Source: Verrucomicrobiia bacterium (GTDB taxonomy: Bacteria > Verrucomicrobiota > Verrucomicrobiia > Opitutales > Opitutaceae). From it: a DNA stretch of 64,000 bases. The notes beneath the pieces are model-generated. The model had not been told where the DNA came from, did not search any database, and saw only the letters and a list, made by a program, of their open reading frames with translations. Within the stretch, counting starts at the first letter, position 1. Each line of letters opens with the position of its first letter. A program made the translations under genes and the position numbers. This document shows, piece by piece, positions 16,165-24,026 of the stretch. The stretch is taken from contig WYBX01000078.1 in assembly GCA_011525695.1 (NCBI GenBank), positions 1 to 64,000 on the forward strand. Direction: 5' to 3'.

Positions 16165-17350
16165 GAGATTCGATATCGATTGCGGCCTGGTTCGGATCGG
16201 GGTGATGCGGTTGCTGGGCGAAGTTACCCTGTCGCTGCCGGGTCTGACGCGCATGCTCGGCAAATTGTGCCGTGAAAGCCTCCGAGGCCCCCGCACGCCG
16301 CATATCTGCTGCGGCAATATCCTTCATGGCCGCCGTCTGCTCGCGGATAAAGCGCCCGCCATAGAAGCCGGCCATGCCGCCGACCACCGTCCCGGTGGTG
16401 CGCGGCGAACCTCCGCCGCGCGCGGCTGATTCTGTTCCTCCCGCCATCGCGCCAACCGCCGCCGCCGTCACTACGCCCGCCGCGGTCGCACCGCCGGTCA
16501 CGGCGGCGGTCGCTGCCCCCACGCCCGTCGCGAACGCCGCCTGACCGACGCCACCTACGCTTTGCGCAAACGCTGCAGCGGGGTTCGCGCCCGTCGTCAG
16601 CACGCGATACGTGATGTAAGGCGCAAGCACCGATGTGACGAGCATCCATAGGCCGACCAACAGCACGGTCAGCGCAGGTGCAACGGTTCCTCCGCCAGGC
16701 ACGATGACCGGAATCAGGCTCGCAGTTGCTGCCGCGTCGAGCATCGCGTTAGTCACCACTGCCGCCATTACCCACCCAAACGGCCAACACACGATGGCAA
16801 CGAGCCCCAACAAATATTTTACCGCGACGCCCGTCATTGGACGAAGCATGAAGAACGCGAGGAAGATTGGTGTAAGTGCCCAACCCGTTGTGAGCAGAAT
16901 ATCGCCGATCAGCTTCACGATGTACTGGAGGCCCCAGGCCATCCACCCAAAGAACCATAGCAGCGCGTAACAGATCGCCGTTCCGATCGAGCGCGTGTCC
17001 CAAATCACGTCCCAAATGCTCGCATCTGGATCGGACGCGGTCTTTCCGGAGATAAACGCCACGAACTTGTCGTCCACCGCGAGCGGATCCACACCCATCA
17101 CCGCGGAGAATGCGACGACGATGTCATTCAGTCGCATCAGCCATTCCCGAATGAACAACGTGGCGATACCGATCATCATGATCTTCGCAAAGAGCCAAAT
17201 GTAGGTGACCGGATCGGGCCTGCCTCGCACCGCGTGAAAGACGAGACCGGCCGCAACAATTGCGCTCCCCAAATAGGCGCAACCGCCCCACAACGACGAC
17301 AGGCCGTCGAAATAGGATTTGGGCAAGATGCTGCCTACGGCTGCGGTCAC
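16151..17350 (-). CDS. VirB6/TrbL-like polytopic membrane protein
   Basis: A 399-residue protein with a GTG start at 17350 (GGAGG nine bases upstream). About seven hydrophobic segments fill residues 20-300, including 'ICYALLWFFGWMAWGLQYIV' and 'GLVAIVCWPFGWVMAAVV'. A long Gly/Ala-rich and polar C-terminal tail follows. This is the architecture of TrbL/VirB6, the inner-membrane channel component of conjugation systems. It is located after TrbJ- and TrbK-like genes and before TrbF, as in trb operons. Confidence 0.85.
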   Translation of the reverse strand: MTAAVGSILPKSYFDGLSSLWGGCAYLGSAIVAAGLVFHAVRGRPDPVTYIWLFAKIMMIGIATLFIREWLMRLNDIVVAFSAVMGVDPLAVDDKFVAFISGKTASDPDASIWDVIWDTRSIGTAICYALLWFFGWMAWGLQYIVKLIGDILLTTGWALTPIFLAFFMLRPMTGVAVKYLLGLVAIVCWPFGWVMAAVVTNAMLDAAATASLIPVIVPGGGTVAPALTVLLVGLWMLVTSVLAPYITYRVLTTGANPAAAFAQSVGGVGQAAFATGVGAATAAVTGGATAAGVVTAAAVGAMAGGTESAARGGGSPRTTGTVVGGMAGFYGGRFIREQTAAMKDIAAADMRRAGASEAFTAQFAEHARQTRQRQGNFAQQPHHPDPNQAAIDIESHVKE

Positions 17351-17370
17351 TATGGAAATCCTCCGATCGG

Positions 17371-17613
17371 TTACGGGCTCTTTGCGGGCGTTGTGTCCAC
17401 GGACTTCGCCTCGCTCTTCGCCGGCTCGCTCTTCTCAAAAATATCTCGGCTCCGAAAAACTTTGGGCAGTGTTTCCATTTCCTTTTTGGCCGCCTCGGCG
17501 CGGGCCTTTGCGGCAGCATCCTCCTCGGCCTTTTGCGCTTCCCTTCCGGTGTCGGAGCACGCCGGACAAAGGACGACAATGAGTGCAAGAATGAGGGTAT
17601 GGGTCGGCTTCAT
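17371..17613 (-). CDS. TrbK-like small lipoprotein, possible entry exclusion
   Basis: An 80-residue protein starting at ATG 17613. The signal peptide 'MKPTHTLILALIVVLC' ends in a lipobox 'LCPAC' with the acylated Cys at about residue 19. The rest is highly charged and helical. In trb operons the small lipoprotein TrbK lies between trbJ and trbL and gives entry exclusion; size, type and position match here. Sequence is too short and variable to prove homology. Confidence 0.6.
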   Translation of the reverse strand: MKPTHTLILALIVVLCPACSDTGREAQKAEEDAAAKARAEAAKKEMETLPKVFRSRDIFEKSEPAKSEAKSVDTTPAKSP

Positions 17614-17656
17614 GGGAATCGAAAATGAGACCTTGAGCCCGCCGATTCGTGCCAAA

Positions 17657-18463
17657 TTACGGCGTAAACGGTCTCTCCGTCACAAAGTGCAGCAAGCACT
17701 GGTATTTGGGTGTAAACGTGCGCGTGATCTTCTCCGCCTCCTTCTGCGCGAGCTTGCGCCGCGCCTCGGCGTCGGCTTCGTCATGCGCACTGGTCATCGC
17801 GGCGGATTCGGCCGCCCGGACCTGAATTTCCGCCGCGCTCAACGCGACCTCTGAGTCCAGCGCTGCGAGCTGGCTGAATTGCGCATTCAGGATCGCCTCG
17901 ATCTTCTTTTCCTCCGCGTCCGTTTCCGCCGCCTGCAACGCCTCGCTCGTGCGCGCTATCGCCTTCCGCAACTCTGCCCGGCGCGCATACACGTCAGCTT
18001 GCACGGCCTTGAACTCATCCACCTTTGCCGTGATATCGTGCGCGGCTTTGTAAACGCCGGCATCGCGCGCCACCACTCTGCCGTCAAAATCCGGGAATTC
18101 GTTGATGACCGGGCGAAAGATGCCGCCGCGGGTGTCGCCGAATATCCCGATGCCGTCGACCCTCGCCGCGTTTTCGGCCCACACCCTGATCCGTGTCGGA
18201 AGATTGAGGTCCCATTTGAATTCCGGGAAGCCGACGACGGCCTTGATCTCAGCCATGTTGCCCATGCGCTTGAGCTGATTCTCCACCTGCTGAATCTGCC
18301 GCACCTGGTTGCTGATTTGCTCCGCCTGTTTGGCGATCTGTTGCACCATCTGCGCGTAGTTGGCCGCGCTCTGCGAAAGGTTTGCGGCGTCGAGTACCGC
18401 CCACTGTGCGAGGCAGGGACTCGCGAGTGCGACCGCCATGAAGACCGCGATTCGCGCCTTCAT
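17657..18463 (-). CDS. TrbJ/VirB5-like protein
   Basis: A 268-residue secreted protein with signal peptide ending 'PCLAQWAVLDAANL'. The 'QWAVxDAANL' motif right after the cleavage site is characteristic of TrbJ. The body is helical and coiled-coil rich (about 20-75, 'QMVQQIAKQAEQISNQVRQI'). VirB5/TrbJ proteins are minor pilus components involved in contact. GGAGGGA precedes the ATG, which overlaps the upstream stop (ATGA). Confidence 0.88.
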   Translation of the reverse strand: MKARIAVFMAVALASPCLAQWAVLDAANLSQSAANYAQMVQQIAKQAEQISNQVRQIQQVENQLKRMGNMAEIKAVVGFPEFKWDLNLPTRIRVWAENAARVDGIGIFGDTRGGIFRPVINEFPDFDGRVVARDAGVYKAAHDITAKVDEFKAVQADVYARRAELRKAIARTSEALQAAETDAEEKKIEAILNAQFSQLAALDSEVALSAAEIQVRAAESAAMTSAHDEADAEARRKLAQKEAEKITRTFTPKYQCLLHFVTERPFTP

Positions 18464-18948
18464 GCTCCCTCCCTCGGCATGACGACACGGATGACTCGCT
18501 TTGTCGGCTCACGCCGCACGCCATCCCGGTCAGTCTGAGGCACATCGATCTCGTAAAGCGCCTCCTCGTAGCCGTCGTCGGAATTGCCGCGCTGATTCTG
18601 GCGGGCAATCCAATACTGCTGCTTTACCGCGTTCGACTGGCCCTTTTCGTACCCGGCGAGGTACGCCTCACGCTGCGCCTTGTTGTTGAAGTAATTGATC
18701 GCCTCGCCGGCAACGAACCCGACCGCGGCGCCGACCGCGGCGTCACCTGGCTTTCCGTCGCCTTCCTTCGCTCCGACATAGGCACCCCCGGCGGTGGTTA
18801 CCGCGGTCGTCGCGAAGTCACGAGTGCCGCCCGCCGCTTCGGCGCCGGTCGTCGCACACCCTGACGAAACGAGCAGAACCACCAGCAACACGAAAAAGCC
18901 GAGTAGATACGGCTGAGCGTAGGCGACGTTGTCCAGGAATCGATTCAT
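18460..18948 (-). CDS. Glycine-zipper lipoprotein
   Basis: A 162-residue protein starting at ATG 18948 (AAAGGAA upstream). After an N-terminal hydrophobic segment comes a lipobox 'VSSGC' (Cys about 31), then a glycine zipper ('AYVGAKEGDG', 'AAVGAAVGFVAGEAI', about 55-85) that likely inserts in a membrane, then a charged tail. It is co-translated with TrbJ. Glycine-zipper lipoproteins often stabilise cell-envelope complexes. I cannot match it to a named Trb protein. Confidence 0.7.
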   Translation of the reverse strand: MNRFLDNVAYAQPYLLGFFVLLVVLLVSSGCATTGAEAAGGTRDFATTAVTTAGGAYVGAKEGDGKPGDAAVGAAVGFVAGEAINYFNNKAQREAYLAGYEKGQSNAVKQQYWIARQNQRGNSDDGYEEALYEIDVPQTDRDGVRREPTKRVIRVVMPREGA

Positions 18949-18992
18949 GACATTTCCTTTCGTTGTGTGACTTCGGCTGCGGCCGGGTGCCT

Positions 18993-19655
18993 TCAGAACC
19001 GCCCCATGACGATCCGCTCGCCGCACCGCTCCGTGACCAATTGTGATTCGTCGTCCCGGCGGTAACTTCGCGAAATGGCCGCGCTGATGAACGCGCTCGG
19101 CTCGATGCGCCCCTCCAGGAAATCGACGATGTCGGCCTTTGCACCAAGGCGGTCGGCGGCCGAGAAGTCGCCTGCACCGATGATGGCTTCAATCTGCCTG
19201 ACCACGGTCGGGTCGATTGACTCGGCAATTTCCTCCGCCTCGGCGCGCTCCGCATACGGCGCAAGCAACTCGCCGAGCCGGTCCTGCTCGCCGACCTCGT
19301 AGCCCTCTTCCAGCACATCGAACGCAGAATCGCTCTCCATGAGCACGATCGAGCTCCGTTCCCCCATGACCTCACCTGGCCCGCCATCCCCTTCGTCCTG
19401 CATCAGCCGGTATTCAGTCGCGCCTTCTTCGAACGCGACCTCCACCCATCGACGAAATACCGGCCCCGCATCGCCGCTTCCGCCGTCCATTCCGTCGCGG
19501 CCAACCGTCGCAGATTCAGGAAATGCCATCAGCACCCTGGGTGCCGGCTGATGACCCATCAACTCGACGATCGCTCGCCGTTGTTCTTCGGCATACTGCC
19601 ACCCGAGCTGCTCCAGGCGCTGCGCCTCGGCGAGAATTTCACGGTGCGTTTTCAT
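18993..19655 (-). CDS. Acidic hypothetical protein of the trb operon
   Basis: A 220-residue soluble, acidic protein with no signal peptide or membrane segment. It is mostly helical, with Glu/Asp-rich stretches at 70-160. It starts one base before the VirB4 stop and ends 44 bp before the glycine-zipper lipoprotein, so it is within the operon. I recognise no family. It may be a cytoplasmic partner of VirB4. Confidence 0.6.
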   Translation of the reverse strand: MKTHREILAEAQRLEQLGWQYAEEQRRAIVELMGHQPAPRVLMAFPESATVGRDGMDGGSGDAGPVFRRWVEVAFEEGATEYRLMQDEGDGGPGEVMGERSSIVLMESDSAFDVLEEGYEVGEQDRLGELLAPYAERAEAEEIAESIDPTVVRQIEAIIGAGDFSAADRLGAKADIVDFLEGRIEPSAFISAAISRSYRRDDESQLVTERCGERIVMGRF

Positions 19656-19656
19656 G

Positions 19657-22359
19657 TCATGCGTTGGCGATGATTCCCTCGACCACGTTTGCCTTCCCCT
19701 TCAGGTCTTTCGCACGCTGATCGAAATGCGCCCCCGAACTGGAGGCACAGTAGAGCATTTCTCGCGACGCGACGTTGCGCATCGTGACGATTAGAGGACG
19801 GCCCTCGTCCGTGTGGTAGTAGGTGAACTGCGAATATTTCTGGCCGACAATCTTCTCCGGTTCCGGGTGCGACATGACGGCATCCTTTGCCGCATCCGGA
19901 ATCGGGAAGTCCATCGCCAGATCCTCAACGTCCGCCCGGTCACTTTGCCGGAGCAGGAACAGGATTCGGCTGTTCCCCAGGACGGCTCCGCGGATATCGG
20001 AGGTTTTGAACTGCTCGTAATTCTGAACCGACGCGAGATTCCAGACGTTGTATTTGCGGAGCTGCTGGTACGACTCGCGCAGGACCTTCTTCCCGGTGGG
20101 AATGAGCGCGAACCGTGCGACTTCTTCGAAGACGTTCGCCTTTCGCAGCGCCCGCGGAAGACGCATCATGTGCGACCGCGTGTAATTCGCGATGAGGAAC
20201 GCCGCCGCCGCCTTCAGTTCCTCGCTGGACTCGGGAATGTAGCCGAGTTCGAAATGGGCAACCTTCCCCGTGAGGCTCACATTCGAGACGCCGTCGAAGA
20301 GTTCGCCGTAGGCGCCGTTGGCGCTCCACGGCTCCAGGAGCGTCGCGAGGTAGCGCATCTCGTCCGCATGCGGCCCCGATGCTTCGGCGGCCAGCAACTC
20401 CTGCAGGTGTCCGTGCTGCGGATGCTCCGACGGCGCGAACTCCGCGAAGACGAGATTGCGCACCTGTCCCGCCGTGCCGGGATCTTTCGCGAATCGCGTC
20501 ACGTCGGCTTCGGACAACTGTGCGACAAATGCCGCGGCTTCGTCGGCGCTCGTGCGTTGAAATTCGGCGAATTCGAGGAACGCATCGACATCGGTTGCCT
20601 GCGGCCCCATCCGCTCGCGACGGAAGACGTCGAGAGCACACGCGCGGCGTGCCAGGTGCAGCCAGACCTCGGGGTGTTTGTTCGCATGCCACCGGGCGAA
20701 GTCGTCGTAGAGCCGGTTGATCGCGTTCACGAGCAGGGCCTGGCGAAGCTTGTTTCGATCTTCGTCGCTCGATTGGCCGACCATGAGCATCGGCAACGCC
20801 GCCGCCGCACTCAGATGAAGGCCCGACAGCGGCAGCCCGCATGTGTCGAGGTAGTTCATGGTCAGCCGGCCGTTGGCCTGAATGACAATCGGCTCCGCCG
20901 CCGGATCGACGGCCTTGGTATAGACGTTGTAAGCCCCTCCTTCCTCCACGATCATCGTGAAGGCACGGTAGCACTCGGTCTGACTGAGAATGCTGATTGT
21001 GAGGACGGTCTTTCCGGCGCCAGTGGTTCCGAGCACGACGGCGTTCTGCGGCGTCACGCTGTTGCCCTCGCCGACAAACGTCCGTCCGCCGACCAAATTG
21101 CCGTTTGCGCCGTCGAAGATGAATTCGGCTTCCTCCAGGTGACCGACCGGCGTCGAGGAAAACGGCAGCACGTTCGCGACCAGGGCATCGTCGTAGTCGT
21201 GCCAGAGCGCGGTATACCGGCTAAACGACCAGCCCGGCCAGGAACTGTAGAAGAAATTGCGCGCCGACGTTTCCAACGCCGGCTCATACGCGACCGCGCG
21301 CTCCATGTTGCCGATGGCCGCCTTCAACGCCGTGAGTTTCGCGCGCAGGTCCTCACGGTTCCTGTCCCACGCGCGGATGATGTATTGGAGCCGATACGGT
21401 GAGCTATCGCCGTTGCTGTAGCGCGCGATCTTGACCGCCTTGGTCTTCATCGCGGCCAGCAATTTGATTTTCCGCAGACCCTCGTAGTCGCCTTCGACGC
21501 GGCTCAGCTCCTTTTGCTCCCGCTCGATTAACTGCTCCACGTCAACCGGGGCGATGTTCACCGTTATCCCGTAGTCCCGGAATCCCAGTTTTGTGAGCAG
21601 GTAGGCGATTCCGGGCCGGGTGCGCTTCGGCAGCGCCTTCAAGACCAGCATCCCATGGTAATAGCCGTCGTGGTAAAAGCCCGTGTCCGGCTTTTCGAGC
21701 GGTCGGCATTCGCCGTGCCAGCAGTTCTCCTGGATCGATTTCTCCGGTTCGAAGAATTCCAGCGGATCGGTGATCTTCCGCTCCGGCAATGACGGGTTCA
21801 GGAATTCCAGGTAGTGCAGGAAATGATCCGCATCCGTCATCGGCCGCACCTGTCCGCCGCCGCTGCCGAACAACGCTTCGAGGAAGCGCCCGACTTGATG
21901 AAACTCTTCCTGATATGCGCTGAGAACCGCCGTCGCCGACCGCTGGCCCGCCCGACCCCGCAATACGCCGGCATCGACCGGCATCGTGAAGTAAACACGG
22001 AGCTGCTCGCGCCGGAGCTGCCCGGCCTCCTCTTTCTCCCATCCGCGCACGAAGATTTCGTTGCGGACCCGCTGAGTCCACGCGTTCGAAGCGAGCCTCG
22101 TCGTCTCTCCGCGGAACCTCATCAATGAACGCCGGAAAGTTCCGTTCGGCCCCCACTGCACCTGCACACGTTGGTTTGGTTTGATCACCGCCAGCAGTGC
22201 GGTCAAGTCACGCTCGAGCGCATTGTGATGGACGGGATCGGCATTTTCGAGATCGGGTGCCGTGATCTCGTAGCCACGGCAGATATGGCCGTCCGCGTGC
22301 AACCCCTCGAAAACGATGACGTTTTCGCCAAAATAGCCGTCAACGGGTTCTAATCGCAT
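19657..22359 (-). CDS. VirB4/TrbE-like conjugation ATPase
   Basis: A 900-residue cytoplasmic ATPase that powers pilus assembly and substrate transfer. ATG 22359 is chosen because GGAGGA lies just upstream and overlaps the end of the VirB3-like gene; a 40-residue upstream extension is not used. Walker A is 'GTTGAGKTV' at about residue 441. The N-terminal 430 residues are the VirB4 N-domain, and the C-terminal half is a RecA-like domain ending near 880. It is one of the best markers that this is a complete type IV secretion operon. Confidence 0.92.
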   Translation of the reverse strand: MRLEPVDGYFGENVIVFEGLHADGHICRGYEITAPDLENADPVHHNALERDLTALLAVIKPNQRVQVQWGPNGTFRRSLMRFRGETTRLASNAWTQRVRNEIFVRGWEKEEAGQLRREQLRVYFTMPVDAGVLRGRAGQRSATAVLSAYQEEFHQVGRFLEALFGSGGGQVRPMTDADHFLHYLEFLNPSLPERKITDPLEFFEPEKSIQENCWHGECRPLEKPDTGFYHDGYYHGMLVLKALPKRTRPGIAYLLTKLGFRDYGITVNIAPVDVEQLIEREQKELSRVEGDYEGLRKIKLLAAMKTKAVKIARYSNGDSSPYRLQYIIRAWDRNREDLRAKLTALKAAIGNMERAVAYEPALETSARNFFYSSWPGWSFSRYTALWHDYDDALVANVLPFSSTPVGHLEEAEFIFDGANGNLVGGRTFVGEGNSVTPQNAVVLGTTGAGKTVLTISILSQTECYRAFTMIVEEGGAYNVYTKAVDPAAEPIVIQANGRLTMNYLDTCGLPLSGLHLSAAAALPMLMVGQSSDEDRNKLRQALLVNAINRLYDDFARWHANKHPEVWLHLARRACALDVFRRERMGPQATDVDAFLEFAEFQRTSADEAAAFVAQLSEADVTRFAKDPGTAGQVRNLVFAEFAPSEHPQHGHLQELLAAEASGPHADEMRYLATLLEPWSANGAYGELFDGVSNVSLTGKVAHFELGYIPESSEELKAAAAFLIANYTRSHMMRLPRALRKANVFEEVARFALIPTGKKVLRESYQQLRKYNVWNLASVQNYEQFKTSDIRGAVLGNSRILFLLRQSDRADVEDLAMDFPIPDAAKDAVMSHPEPEKIVGQKYSQFTYYHTDEGRPLIVTMRNVASREMLYCASSSGAHFDQRAKDLKGKANVVEGIIANA

Positions 22360-22970
22360 AGCCCGTCCTCCTCCCGCGACATGAGCGCGTCCTCCAGCAG
22401 GTCCTCCGTTGTCGTCAGGTCGCTTTGCAGGCGCTCGTAGGCGGCCAGCGGCACCACGCGAACGACTTCGGTTCGACACCGTCTGACTGCCGTTGCAGGT
22501 GCCTCCTCCACGGGCCGAATCTCGTCTTCGCCTGCCGGCACGCGACCTTTGCCCGCGCCGCGCGGCTCGCGGCCACGACTGAACAGGCTCGGAACGACGT
22601 GCTCCGGCAGGTCACAGACGCCAGCCGAACGGAACGGATTCGTCGGTCGCTTCGCCCGGGGGCCGAACGCCAGGGTCAACACCCCGGCCTCGACCAGCGC
22701 CGACTCCACAAAATCCGAGTCGTAATGCTCGGGCCGGTTGTTTTTCAACGCGAAAACATACGCCAGCGAAAGCCCGCAGAGTGCCAGGCCCGTCGCCAGA
22801 CAGACGATGAGCGAGAGCCCGAGCATCCCCCACACGATTATCGTGAGCATGATGCTCGCTCCCGCCGCCCCGAGGAGATACCAAGCGGAGTTTCCCGTCA
22901 TCCCGAGGAACTCGCCCTTCGACTGCGCCCCTTGGTTCGCGTCGTGCTCGTTGAGTCGTTCGCTGTTCAT
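22350..22970 (-). CDS. VirB3/TrbD-like membrane protein, extended
   Basis: A 206-residue protein with two membrane segments in the first third (about 29-50 and 53-75), then a soluble tail with Arg/Pro-rich and acidic parts. VirB3/TrbD proteins have the same two-helix N-terminal unit and lie between the pilin and VirB4 genes, exactly as here. At about 100 residues the family is normally half this length, so the C-terminal extension is unusual. Its stop overlaps the VirB4 start by 10 bp. Confidence 0.7.
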   Translation of the reverse strand: MNSERLNEHDANQGAQSKGEFLGMTGNSAWYLLGAAGASIMLTIIVWGMLGLSLIVCLATGLALCGLSLAYVFALKNNRPEHYDSDFVESALVEAGVLTLAFGPRAKRPTNPFRSAGVCDLPEHVVPSLFSRGREPRGAGKGRVPAGEDEIRPVEEAPATAVRRCRTEVVRVVPLAAYERLQSDLTTTEDLLEDALMSREEDGLCD

Positions 22971-23005
22971 CGCAGGCTCCTGCCGCTATTGCCTCACGCC
23001 TCCGC

Positions 23006-23413
23006 TTATGGCGCGAACGTGCTGACGTCGGGTGGGATCAGTCCGAAATTGCTCCACATCGTCCGCACAATCGCGAACGACAGCCCGCTCACCATCGCGC
23101 CGGCAAACGCCCACTTCGCTATCGACTGGCGGCCCATCATCATCGCGATCCCCGCCGCGACGATGCCGACCGCCGCCAGCGTCCCGCTCAGATACATGAT
23201 GATCGCATTGCCAGCCGAGGCTGCGGTCTGGAGATCGATCCCTTGCGCCTGGGCAATCGCGGGAAATGCCAGCACTCCCGCGACGAGCATAGCTACCCGC
23301 TTCCGATATTCACCAACGTCCGGCCGGACGTCCCACAGGAGCAGTGCCTTTCCAATCATCACCGCGCCGCACAACGATGCCACCCAGGGCATCAGGAACA
23401 GTAGCGTTGTCAT
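23006..23413 (-). CDS. VirB2/TrbC-like pilin
   Basis: A 135-residue protein, first gene of the trb operon, with GAGGAG upstream of ATG 23413. It has a hydrophobic N-terminus and, after 'AFPAIAQAQG' (a good signal-peptidase site at about 55), two hydrophobic helices ('AIIMYLSGTLAAVGIVAAGIAM' region and 'WAFAGAMVSGLSFAIV'). A long leader and two-helix mature pilin of about 80 residues are typical of VirB2/TrbC. The upstream 227 bp contain a CCGTA-type operator. Confidence 0.82.
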   Translation of the reverse strand: MTTLLFLMPWVASLCGAVMIGKALLLWDVRPDVGEYRKRVAMLVAGVLAFPAIAQAQGIDLQTAASAGNAIIMYLSGTLAAVGIVAAGIAMMMGRQSIAKWAFAGAMVSGLSFAIVRTMWSNFGLIPPDVSTFAP

Positions 23414-23555
23414 TTATTTTTCTCCTCATGTCGGCGCTGGTCGGGGGCCGTTCCCCGCGCGCTTGACTCCTTCGCTTCTGCGACGGTTTCAATCGCGTCG
23501 GCCGGAGAAGAAGAATTCGCCTACGTTAGACAACGCAGGGCATCTACTGAAAATT

Positions 23556-23572
23556 CCGTAGCAAACTTACGC
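23556..23572. promoter_or_regulatory. Operator-like repeat CCGTA-N7-TACGC before trb operon
   Basis: CCGTA at 23556 and TACGC at 23568 keep the 5-7-5 layout of the 9553 site, with one mismatch in the second arm. It lies about 145 bp upstream of the pilin start, the first gene of the trb operon, so it may control transfer-gene expression. Confidence 0.5.
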
Positions 23573-23640
23573 AGTGTTTTTCGCTCTGACGAAAACGACG
23601 TAGCGCTTTTCTTCGTCTGCAGTTTTCTCGCCGCCAGAGT

Positions 23641-24024
23641 TCACCCCAACCCCAGGTCGAGTTCAGTCTGCCCCTTCCTCTTTCCGGATGTCTGGGGTGC
23701 CTTGATAAAACAGATTTCCGTCGCGAAACTGTCCGCGGCGTGCTCACGGTCCCGCGCCAGCGCCGGCTGCGCGCGAATGCGCGTCAGGGCATGCTCCTCG
23801 ATGGCAACGAAGAGAGCCGCGAGATTGAAGCCGGCGATGACGACCAGCCAGTCGCCGATCAACACCTTGACGACATCGGGCTCCCCGTAGTCCCACCGCG
23901 CCTCAATATAGTGCATCCAGGGGAAGTTCCGCTTGAGACTCTTCCCGTCGTCAAAGGTCACGTGGCTCGGCCGCGCCGCCGTGTCGAAATACTGCCGCGG
24001 TTTTTTGAAGGTCGTTCGCTCCAT
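23641..24024 (-). CDS. Conserved hypothetical protein coupled to relaxase 2
   Basis: A 127-residue protein whose ATG (24024) follows the relaxase stop by two bases, so it is co-translated. It contains 'WMHYIEARWDYGEPDVVKV' and a hydrophobic strand-helix 'DWLVVIAGFNLAALFVAIEEH', which suggests a soluble beta/alpha domain instead of a membrane protein. Similar small genes accompany MobF relaxases in related elements. The function is not known. Confidence 0.6.
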   Translation of the reverse strand: MERTTFKKPRQYFDTAARPSHVTFDDGKSLKRNFPWMHYIEARWDYGEPDVVKVLIGDWLVVIAGFNLAALFVAIEEHALTRIRAQPALARDREHAADSFATEICFIKAPQTSGKRKGQTELDLGLG

Positions 24025-24026
24025 CG

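Noticed and set aside
22360..22479. Forty-residue N-terminal extension of VirB4
   Set aside because: GGAGGA lies just before ATG 22359, and the extension is a shadow of the VirB3-like tail.
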